A DNA stretch of 64,000 bases, taken from contig OZ245829.1 of NCBI GenBank assembly GCA_965228625.1, forward strand, positions 3,224,001-3,288,000, in the 5' to 3' direction. Shown here piece by piece: positions 32,752 through 39,661 of this stretch; position 1 is the stretch's first letter, and the number at the start of each line of letters is the position of its first letter. This DNA is from UBA2767 sp965228625 (GTDB lineage: Bacteria > Pseudomonadota > Alphaproteobacteria > Rhizobiales > Methyloligellaceae). The notes beneath the pieces are model-generated. The model saw only the letters and a list, made by a program, of their open reading frames with translations, was not told where the DNA came from and did not search any database. A program made the translations under genes and the position numbers.

Positions 32752-35412
32752 ATGATGCGGCAAGAGCTTTTACAAAGATCCAGCGCTCTTCTGGGACGCT
32801 TTGCACACGAGGTGAAAGTCGCGAACGCGATAGGGCTATTCGACATAAATACAGTCGCGGAAGACTTCCTAATCCCCATCTTCGCAATAGCTTTCGACTG
32901 CCCAGACCTGCGCAACCAAAACCGCATCCAAATGAATTTCCCAGCCGTCGATCTAGGATGCGAAACTAGCAGGATCTCTATCCAAATCACTTCTGACTCT
33001 TCAAGCAGCAAAGTGCGCGAAACGCTGGAGAAATTTGAGTCTCACAACCTCAGCAGTGATTTTGACAGCCTCTACGTCTATGTCATTACTGAGAGGCAGA
33101 ATTCGTACGCTTCCCGAAAGCTGACAGACGCCGCGAACAAGCTGTCAATAAAGTTTGATCCATCGACCAACATTCTCGATTTTCGAGATTTGGCGAAAAA
33201 GCTCGGCGCACTCGCGAACGAGCAGCTCGAACGCATCACCGACCATCTTGAAGAGGAGTTCAGACAGGCGGACGCCAATCTTCAATTCCGAAACAACTTG
33301 GATGCATTCTTAAGAGTCAGCCAACAAAAAATAGAGGATGAGAAGCGAGCAAAAAAATATATTCCATCGGTCTTTGTAGAAACCTCAGAAACGAAGGAAG
33401 AGATGAGGTATTTTGCGAACCCTATGTTTTTTCATAGGAAGATCGATGACGATCTTCGGCGAACTAACCTAGCTCACTTCAATGAGCTTCTAGGCATGGC
33501 CAAAATCGAACCCGTTGCAGACAACTTGTACGAAATCACCACTTTGAACGAGCCAAATAGCCTGTTTGAGCTCCGGGCACGTCTCTCTCAACAAAGCGCT
33601 GTGCTTGAAGCAATCCAAGAGCATATTTTTCCATTCTCTTGGTACGGCGACCGTGCTGAGCGTTTTGCACCTAGCGACTACGTGACCGGCTACTGGGAGG
33701 TGTTTCGGCACAGTATCCAATCAAGCGGAAGCGGAGTGTTCAGTGCGCTCAAGAAGGTCTCCAAGTACATTGGCATTGCCCAAGCAAAAATTTTCCTCAT
33801 TACGGGTATGGCTGGGCAAGGAAAAACAAACTTCGTATGCGACTTGATCGAAAATCAATTTAGGGCATTTGAAGTTCCCACAATCTTCATCCCTGCGCGC
33901 TCATTGAACGACTATCCAGGTCCGAACCGAATTCTGTCTTACGTCACAAATAACCGCTTTGCCCCCGATGTCGCGAACCTCCACGATCTTTTCACATTGC
34001 TAAACAGTGTTGCTGAGGAGTGCCAAAAACCGTTTGTGATAGCCATCGACGGAATAAATGAAGTTGGTGACCTAAACGGGTTTGTCGCCGAACTTCGAGT
34101 GTTCCTTGAGGCCTTGTGCCAGTACGATTTCATAAAAATCATCATAACCTGTCGGAACGAATTTTTTGATCAAAAGTTCGCCGGAGTATTTGAGCCGCAA
34201 TTCACCGATTTTCTCTATCGTGTACAAAACCTTCGCAGCGAGATGTCGAATTTCAATAAGTCTCGAATGCTGGAATCTTACCTGCGCTATTTTAGAATCA
34301 AAGCAAGGCTTTCCAACGCTGCGGCCGAGTTCCTAAAAAACGATCTTATACTACTAAGGATTTTCTCCGAAATCCGTGAAGGTCAGAACATTGGATATGT
34401 GCCAGATATCTATAAAGGAGATATTTTCGAGGGATATCTGACTATGAAGATCAGTCAGTTTCCAATTTCTTCGAGGCAGAAGGCAATAAACTCACTGTAC
34501 AAAATTTGCTCTCGAATGTTGGCCGATGAAGATTTCTCTCAGATATCCCTTGAGGGTTTTGATGACTCTGAGCGAAAAATCGTCGAACGGTTGATAGGAG
34601 AGGATATCATCCTTCGAAGGGAAGTCCCGTCTACCGGACTTGCGTCTTTGGGCGTTGAAAACATCTCATTTACATATGATGAATTGAGAGATTTCATGCT
34701 GGCCCATTATTTCGTGGTGAAGCTTGCAGGATCGCACCCAACACAAGTGCCAGACATTTTCGAGAAAATCTCCGAGTTGCCTATCTACGAAGGATTTTTC
34801 CGCTACGCCTATGTTATCGCACGCAAACAAAAAAGCGATATAGTTTTAGCAACCTGTGAAGCCTCACAGGACTTCCCGAAGCATTATCTGAACAATCTCT
34901 CACTCTTGTCTGCAGACATTCAAACGCCCAAAGACGTGGAACGGGTGGTGGCCATTCTGAACGACGGCAGCATAGCGGTACGTGATCTCCGTCATATTGC
35001 ATGGTTTCTGTTCAGAAAAAGAGAGAGCTCAGAGCATCTGAACATTCAAATTTTGCTCGACCATGTTGACAAATTAGATGATGAAGAATCTGAACGCTTC
35101 GTGAGAGCGATGTTTTCTCGTTCTTCGGATTTTCAAGACGGTACTTGGCGGGATAGGGTCAGCGACCTACTCAATAGTTTGAAGGGCCTTAGCAAAGAAC
35201 AGAGACTGGGATTGGGCGTTCCAGCTTTGGCACTTGCAATGCATTTCGTACCATATGCCCGTTGGGAGGAACGGGAGGCCACTCTCAACTTTTTTGCAGA
35301 GTTTCAGCACACGCAGGAAATCCGTGACGCTGTTGATGCCTGTCAGGATGCCGTATCTGTAGAGGTGCAGAACTGCTTGAAAGAAATAGCAGAAGAATGT
35401 GCGGAACGATGA
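32752..35412 (+). CDS. SMEK domain-containing STAND-type NTPase
   Basis: An 886-aa protein. Residues about 16-95 (FAHEVKVANAIGLFDINTVAEDFLIPIF, then NFPAVDLGC and ISIQITSDSSSSKVRETLEKF) match the SMEK domain, found at the N-terminus of predicted signal-transducing NTPases. The NTPase core follows: Walker A ITGMAGQGKTNF near 350-361, Walker B PFVIAIDGINEVGD near 425-440, and the IIITCRNEFF sensor segment near 464-473. The C-terminal 400 residues look helical and repeat-like, as expected for a ligand-sensing region. Such proteins are common in anti-phage systems of the AVAST group, where the C-terminus recognises phage proteins. The stop overlaps the next ATG. The specific function here is unproven. 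Confidence 0.82.
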   Translation: MMRQELLQRSSALLGRFAHEVKVANAIGLFDINTVAEDFLIPIFAIAFDCPDLRNQNRIQMNFPAVDLGCETSRISIQITSDSSSSKVRETLEKFESHNLSSDFDSLYVYVITERQNSYASRKLTDAANKLSIKFDPSTNILDFRDLAKKLGALANEQLERITDHLEEEFRQADANLQFRNNLDAFLRVSQQKIEDEKRAKKYIPSVFVETSETKEEMRYFANPMFFHRKIDDDLRRTNLAHFNELLGMAKIEPVADNLYEITTLNEPNSLFELRARLSQQSAVLEAIQEHIFPFSWYGDRAERFAPSDYVTGYWEVFRHSIQSSGSGVFSALKKVSKYIGIAQAKIFLITGMAGQGKTNFVCDLIENQFRAFEVPTIFIPARSLNDYPGPNRILSYVTNNRFAPDVANLHDLFTLLNSVAEECQKPFVIAIDGINEVGDLNGFVAELRVFLEALCQYDFIKIIITCRNEFFDQKFAGVFEPQFTDFLYRVQNLRSEMSNFNKSRMLESYLRYFRIKARLSNAAAEFLKNDLILLRIFSEIREGQNIGYVPDIYKGDIFEGYLTMKISQFPISSRQKAINSLYKICSRMLADEDFSQISLEGFDDSERKIVERLIGEDIILRREVPSTGLASLGVENISFTYDELRDFMLAHYFVVKLAGSHPTQVPDIFEKISELPIYEGFFRYAYVIARKQKSDIVLATCEASQDFPKHYLNNLSLLSADIQTPKDVERVVAILNDGSIAVRDLRHIAWFLFRKRESSEHLNIQILLDHVDKLDDEESERFVRAMFSRSSDFQDGTWRDRVSDLLNSLKGLSKEQRLGLGVPALALAMHFVPYARWEEREATLNFFAEFQHTQEIRDAVDACQDAVSVEVQNCLKEIAEECAER

Positions 35413-35786
35413 GGGAAGAGATCGAACTATTTCTCCCAACTTCATGGGAGCCCAATCGAAAGGAGTTTCTCACGGCATTGGGGGTGTCTCATGGTGGTCT
35501 TGGCGAACATTTTTTCGGAACAGTCTACGACGCATTGTTTGTCGCATCCATTGAGGTTAAAGGTGAGTTCAAGAAGTACTATTCTGTAGAGTATGCGACC
35601 TTAGAGGAATATGTCGAAATTCGGTATGGTGAAGCTCTAAGCGAAGACGATTTAGAAGCAGATCGAATCTTCATGGCGACTTGGCTACCGCAGGTCGTTA
35701 ACACCATATACGAGGGAAACAAGCTAGATGCCGTAATCGAATGCATTGAGAAGCTGGAAGAGGCGCAGAATGAAGGTCAAACTTGA
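35409..35786 (+). CDS. Unknown 125-aa protein of the island operon
   Basis: I do not recognise this protein. It is acidic and soluble, with no cysteine cluster, signal peptide or membrane helix. It begins MREEIELFLPTSWEPNRKEFL and has aromatic-rich middle segments (FFGTVYDALFVASIEV, KKYYSVEYATLEEYVEIRYGE). The ATG at 35409 overlaps the NTPase stop as ATGA, and its end overlaps the next gene by 17 bp, so its synthesis is tied to both. This tight coupling argues that it is a real component, for example an adaptor or chaperone for the following small protein. Confidence 0.7.
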   Translation: MREEIELFLPTSWEPNRKEFLTALGVSHGGLGEHFFGTVYDALFVASIEVKGEFKKYYSVEYATLEEYVEIRYGEALSEDDLEADRIFMATWLPQVVNTIYEGNKLDAVIECIEKLEEAQNEGQT

Positions 35787-36171
35787 TTTCGTATCCAACA
35801 GCTCATCGACGTCGTTTGTGTACATTTCAGACGAAGAGTTGAGCGAAGAGGTTTTTCTCGAAGCTGCCGGAGTGGACAGAGATGGCCCAGTTGGGGATTT
35901 GTTTTGTCAAATGCACTCCGAAATCAGCACTGCAATGCTGTCCTACGGAAATCAAGTCACGACAAAAGAAGCCGTTGACGAGCTTGCCGGATCGCATGAG
36001 TTCACACCAGAAGTCATTGAGAAGATGAAAGATGCGATTGATCGAGGGAAAACCGTCGTCACTTCAACGCTGAGTAGCGATGGTCCCTTAGCTGAGTCGT
36101 TGCTTTGTATGGCCATGTTCGAGATCGAGTCGGACCGCTTCTACATCAACGCTTACAACAATTACTGGTAG
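35770..36171 (+). CDS. Small protein with N-terminal VSNSSSTSF motif, candidate radical SAM substrate
   Basis: A 133-aa protein beginning MKVKLDFVSNSSSTSFVYIS. The Val-Ser-Asn-Ser-Ser-Ser-x-Ser-Phe motif at residues 8-16 resembles the VTNSSSSSF-type N-termini seen in many uncharacterised bacterial proteins. The rest is acidic with two cysteines (in DLFCQMH and SLLCMAMF) and a C-terminal NAYNNYW. The ATG at 35770 is preceded by AGAGG at good spacing. The radical SAM gene starts 5 bases after its stop. Position and the Ser/Asn-rich leader make it the natural candidate for peptide modification; this is inference. Confidence 0.72.
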   Translation: MKVKLDFVSNSSSTSFVYISDEELSEEVFLEAAGVDRDGPVGDLFCQMHSEISTAMLSYGNQVTTKEAVDELAGSHEFTPEVIEKMKDAIDRGKTVVTSTLSSDGPLAESLLCMAMFEIESDRFYINAYNNYW

Positions 36172-36175
36172 TCAT

Positions 36176-37210
36176 TTGCTAAAAGCCGTTCGCTACAAAA
36201 GTTTAGGGTATACGTCGTTTTTCAACCCCGAGACTGGGTTCTTCGCTCGGGTTCCAGACAAGGGCGAGAAAGACCCGTTTTGGTCGCCTCACGGCCCAGA
36301 ACTGATGGACATTTCAATCACAAATTGGTGCGATAAAGGCTGCACTTTTTGCTACAAGTCTTCAACCAAGCGCGGTGAGCATATGGCGCTGGATGACTAC
36401 ACGAATGTGATTGATCAGGCCGCAGAAATGGGGACGTTTCAGGTGGCTTTGGGCGGAGGCAACCCGAACCAGCATCCAGACTTCATCGAAATCCTTGAGT
36501 ACACGGCATCCAAAGGAGTCGTCCCGAACTACACGACGAACGGTCGCGGCCTGAGTGTGGAGATTCTTGAGACAACTCAGAAGCATTGCGGTGCGGTGGC
36601 TGTATCTGCCTATCCACCGTATGATGAGACTGCTGAGACAATAGCAAGACTGGCTGATTTCGGTATCAAGACCAACATTCATTTCATCTTGGACGCCGAC
36701 AGCATCGACACCGCGATAGACTGGCTCAACCAGCCGCCCGATTTCTTGGCGGGCATCAACGCTATTATCTTCCTGAATTACAAGCCGTCTGGCCGAAAAG
36801 TATACGAAGAAAAGCTCTTGCGAAACAGCCCAAGACTGGATGAATTTTTCAGTTTGGCTACCTCTGCTGGGAGGAAATTGAAAGTCGGTTTTGACGCATG
36901 TTGTGTGAGCGGAGTGTTCGCAAGAACGAACGCCAACACTTCAATGGTGGACGCCTGCGACGCGGGCAGGTTCTCGATGTACGTGTCGGAAGATCTTAGG
37001 GTATATCCCTGTTCGTTCCAGAGTGGTTTGGCGGAAGGCGATCGGTTGGACAACGAGAAAACACTCCTGGACATCTGGACCAAGTCTCAAAACATGGGAG
37101 CGTTCCGAAGTTACTTTAGTTCGGCTCGCTGTGGGGGATGCGGCCACCGTTCGACTTGTATGAATGGTTGTCCTTTGTTTGATGAGCTTGTTGTTTGCGG
37201 AAACCGATGA
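36176..37210 (+). CDS. Radical SAM/SPASM domain enzyme
   Basis: A 344-aa radical SAM enzyme. The iron-sulfur cluster motif CxxxCxxC is C52, C56 and C59 in ITNWCDKGCTFCYKSS, followed by the glycine-rich ALGGGNPNQHPDF (SAM binding). The C-terminal third has a SPASM-like cysteine set (VDACDAG, VYPCSF, CGGCGHRSTCMNGCP), which holds auxiliary clusters in peptide-modifying enzymes. The start is taken as the TTG at 36176, 5 bases after the preceding stop; the first internal ATG (36305) would remove 43 residues. It closes the protease-NTPase operon and probably modifies the VSNSSSTSF protein. Confidence 0.87.
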   Translation: MLKAVRYKSLGYTSFFNPETGFFARVPDKGEKDPFWSPHGPELMDISITNWCDKGCTFCYKSSTKRGEHMALDDYTNVIDQAAEMGTFQVALGGGNPNQHPDFIEILEYTASKGVVPNYTTNGRGLSVEILETTQKHCGAVAVSAYPPYDETAETIARLADFGIKTNIHFILDADSIDTAIDWLNQPPDFLAGINAIIFLNYKPSGRKVYEEKLLRNSPRLDEFFSLATSAGRKLKVGFDACCVSGVFARTNANTSMVDACDAGRFSMYVSEDLRVYPCSFQSGLAEGDRLDNEKTLLDIWTKSQNMGAFRSYFSSARCGGCGHRSTCMNGCPLFDELVVCGNR

Positions 37211-37689
37211 ATTTGTGTCCGGCTTTGAAATCGCGTTGGAGTCTAAATCGAAAGAACGCTGACAAGGCCGCCAGATGCTGTCATGTCCCGAGCCATACTG
37301 TACGGTCAAATTTCAGATGTGGAGTGTTCCGCCAGTGCAAGAACTCCGTTCAGTTTAATGTCCACTTCGGGGAAGCTGCTCTGCACCAACGATCGACTTG
37401 GTCAACGTCCGGTCAGGGCCAAAAGTCGAAATCGGGCCAACGACCGTTATTGGCACCTCTCTGCCGTCCTGACGCCTATCGAAGAACTTCTCCTTTGGAG
37501 TGTCAACCGGACTTCTCCGTGACATTTCCCGGGCCTTCGTAGTCCGTTTTCTGTGTGCATTCAGCGAATATCAGCCCCCGTGATAAGTAACGCGGGGGGC
37601 TTTCGATATATCGACTAGAATGTGGATTCATTAGCGCCCAGCCATTGGACGAAGGTTGAGAAGGCTGGCCGTCTAGGCGGATCAAACTG
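37211..37689. other. Non-coding interval within the island
   Basis: Between the radical SAM gene and the convergent CoiA-like gene. Open frames here are short and lack family similarity. A hairpin lies at 37573-37603. A stretch near 37425-37470 resembles degenerate sequence also seen near 31603 and 38545. Confidence 0.45.
37573..37603 (+). terminator. GC-rich hairpin between convergent genes
   Basis: AGCCCCC and GGGGGGCT arms enclose a loop of about 16 bases ending in TTT. It lies between the radical SAM operon and the convergent CoiA-like gene and could stop either transcript. The T run is short, so strength is uncertain. Confidence 0.45.
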
Positions 37690-38391
37690 TCAAAATCTGG
37701 CACGCCTTCGACGGTACCGCGTTGTTTGCCGTTCCGGGGTGCCGAATAGGACGTCAGGCACCGGTGTGCCCTCGATAATGTGCTCTACAAGTTTGTGCTT
37801 CGGGTATTCAAACCCATAAACCCAATCGCCTTTGACGTGCCGTAGCAGCCAAACCGTCTCCGCGCCGAAGTCAAATGCCACGATGACGCCGACTTGGACC
37901 CATTCCTTCAGGAGGCGGGAGTCAAAAACCCAGATCTGATTGACGAGGCCATCTTTTGTCGGATGCCGTATTCCCTCGGAAACCGCTTTGTCGAATTGAC
38001 TTTGGTCGGTCTTCCGACGCGTTCCGTCGACAACCCAGTACATTGGTCGGTGAAATTCGGTTCGCTTTCGAGCCTCCTCCGGCTTCAGATAAGAGTGCTG
38101 AAACTCGACCACCAAACCACGCGGTGTCTTGATGTCTGCGATGTGAAGTTCACCGTCCTTGTCTCGTGCAGCAATCTCTTGCCAGTCGGCTGGGAAGTTG
38201 TTTTTCCAGTCTCGATGCCATTGCGTCTCGTTTTCCCACCAGTGGTCGCAATGGCGTCGACCTTTGTGAGCCCAGTGCCAAACCTTCTTGGTTCCGCACT
38301 TTGCAATGAGTTCTGCATCGCACCCGGGACACCGACCTTGAGCGCCCGGCTTGGCTTCTATCCGTTGGTCTTTGTGTAATGCAAAACGCAT
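37690..38391 (-). CDS. CoiA-like nuclease-domain protein
   Basis: A 233-aa protein resembling the CoiA family. The N-terminal part has a zinc-ribbon-like GRCPGCDAELIAKCGTKKVWHWAHK, and the next block TQWHRDWKNNF is typical. The nuclease-like core is DIKTPRGLVVEFQHSYL, matching the E-x-Q variant of a PD-(D/E)xK endonuclease. CoiA was named for competence, but such proteins are also frequent in mobile and defence islands. It is transcribed towards the radical SAM gene and divergently from the excisionase-like gene. Its role here may be DNA processing or restriction; unproven. Confidence 0.8.
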   Translation of the reverse strand: MRFALHKDQRIEAKPGAQGRCPGCDAELIAKCGTKKVWHWAHKGRRHCDHWWENETQWHRDWKNNFPADWQEIAARDKDGELHIADIKTPRGLVVEFQHSYLKPEEARKRTEFHRPMYWVVDGTRRKTDQSQFDKAVSEGIRHPTKDGLVNQIWVFDSRLLKEWVQVGVIVAFDFGAETVWLLRHVKGDWVYGFEYPKHKLVEHIIEGTPVPDVLFGTPERQTTRYRRRRARF

Positions 38392-38447
38392 ATCTTTAAT
38401 TTATGTAGTCGATCACTTGGCTTCAAAAAATGCCCACCAGTGAAAGC

Positions 38448-38473
38448 GATCAAGGTCATCAGATGTCTTGATC
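38448..38473. promoter_or_regulatory. Palindrome between divergent island genes
   Basis: GATCAAG (38448-38454) and CTTGATC (38467-38473) form a perfect 7-bp inverted repeat 12 bp apart in the 280-bp region between the CoiA-like gene and the HTH gene. It is a candidate operator for the small HTH protein. No other gene is seen in this interval. Confidence 0.35.
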
Positions 38474-38671
38474 AAGTGCTGCGCCGCAAATGAATGTCTG
38501 CAATGGGAAAAACGCTACGCGGTGAGAAACGGATCTGCAAATGTCGGCTATGGGCCGGTTGCTGACGACTCTAGCAATGTCGCCCTCTAGCAGGTTCATC
38601 GGTATTCGTCCGGTGCCTCGCTGCGCGTGACATATGTAGAGAGCAACGCAACAGCGCAAAAGACCCAGAGC

Positions 38672-38878
38672 ATGACGAGCCGAGAGCGTCGACGAGAAAT
38701 TATGTTGCTGCTGGACTATGAGAGCGCAGCTTTTGCCTTGTCTTTGTCAAAAGGTGCATTGCGGGACCTTGTACACAAAGGTCGTGGTCCTGTCGTAACG
38801 AAGATCGGTACACGGACACCTTTCGCAATCAAAGACCTAGAGAAGTTCGTCGACGATCTTCGGGAAGGCTCCGAGTAG
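38672..38878 (+). CDS. Small excisionase-like helix-turn-helix protein
   Basis: A 68-aa protein (82 aa if the upstream in-frame ATG at 38627 is used). The core YESAAFALSLSKGALRDLVHKGRGPVVTKIGTRTPFAIKDLEKFVDDL is a MerR/AlpA-type winged helix-turn-helix as in phage excisionases: a domain that reads a site, then an R-x-P-F-A-type wing and a helix. It sits 120 bp from the tRNA-Arg attachment site, the usual place for an integrase/excisionase module. No integrase gene is present, so the element may be immobile or mobilised in trans. Confidence 0.65.
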   Translation: MTSRERRREIMLLLDYESAAFALSLSKGALRDLVHKGRGPVVTKIGTRTPFAIKDLEKFVDDLREGSE

Positions 38879-38998
38879 TAAGGGGCCAATCCTATGTCGC
38901 CACGTGTCGCTGTAGTCGGCTGAAAAGTGTCCCCAAACTGTCCCCAGCCAAAAACCTAGAAAGCCGCCGCTTTGGGCTGTCGGCTCAGGGTTATGATT

Positions 38999-39010
38999 TT
39001 GTTGGGTTTT

Positions 39011-39019
<9 letters not shown>
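38999..39019. repeat. Right att-like direct repeat at the tRNA-Arg 3' end
   Basis: Partner of the repeat at 31465-31485. Bases 39011-39019 (TGGCGCACC) are the complement of the tRNA's CCA end, discriminator and part of the acceptor strand; 38999-39010 extend the match outwards into the island. Tyrosine recombinases commonly integrate at tRNA 3' ends, so the 7.5-kb segment between the copies is probably an integrated island. Confidence 0.65.
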
Positions 39020-39087
<68 letters not shown>

Positions 39088-39262
39088 GTCGCGCGGAGAG
39101 TACTTGATCGGCGCCGCGCGCGCAATTGAATGGCTCGGCGCGGGATCTTGAGAATTTTCGGCGAATTCGAAAGAAATTTTAGACGAATTGAGCCACCCGT
39201 TTTTGCCGAAACGCAGGAGTTCTTCGGGTAAAACCGTTCTCCCGATCCCCGAGAGCCCCCTC

Positions 39263-39589
39263 ATGAAGCAGTCATACGGAATTTGCCTTTTCTTCGCTGT
39301 GATGGTCGGTGGTATCGCGGCAACGCATGCCCTGACGACCGAACCGCTGCCCGATGGTATGACGTGCCAGTCCGAGCGGGTGGCGGTCTTCGGATGGACC
39401 GATCCGCGCCGCGCCATGGCCGAACTGGCGGCCATCACGAAATGGCAGCAGGAGGCGGAGAAACAGAGACCCGGCTGGGGAAAGTGGCATCTCGCGCGCA
39501 AGCGCTCCCTGAGTTGCCGGGAGTTCAAGGCCAGCGCCCACTTCCAGTGCGTCATCTCGGGGACGCCCTGCACGTTGAAAGGCGGCTGA
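39263..39589 (+). CDS. Small secreted protein of unknown function
   Basis: A 108-aa protein beginning MKQSYGICLFFAVMVGGIAATHA, a signal peptide with likely cleavage after THA. The mature part has four cysteines (MTCQSE, LSCREF, FQCVIS, TPCTLK), suggesting two disulfides, and a central WQQEAEKQRPGWGKWHLARK segment. I do not recognise the family. The ATG at 39263 is preferred over an in-frame start at 39188 because only it gives a signal peptide. It lies alone between tRNA-Arg and polA. Confidence 0.6.
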   Translation: MKQSYGICLFFAVMVGGIAATHALTTEPLPDGMTCQSERVAVFGWTDPRRAMAELAAITKWQQEAEKQRPGWGKWHLARKRSLSCREFKASAHFQCVISGTPCTLKGG

Positions 39590-39661
39590 CCGGACACGCG
39601 TTTCGCGTGCCTTGAGAAGTTTCACCTGACCTCGGCCCGGCGCCGCCTTATAGTGCGCGCC

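Noticed and set aside
35409..36171. Toxin-antitoxin pair
   Set aside because: The two small proteins overlap like a TA pair but match no toxin or antitoxin family and are locked into a larger operon with the NTPase and radical SAM genes.
37283..37522. A 79-codon frame after the radical SAM gene
   Set aside because: No start signal or family similarity; part of it looks like a degenerate dispersed repeat that often yields false small genes.
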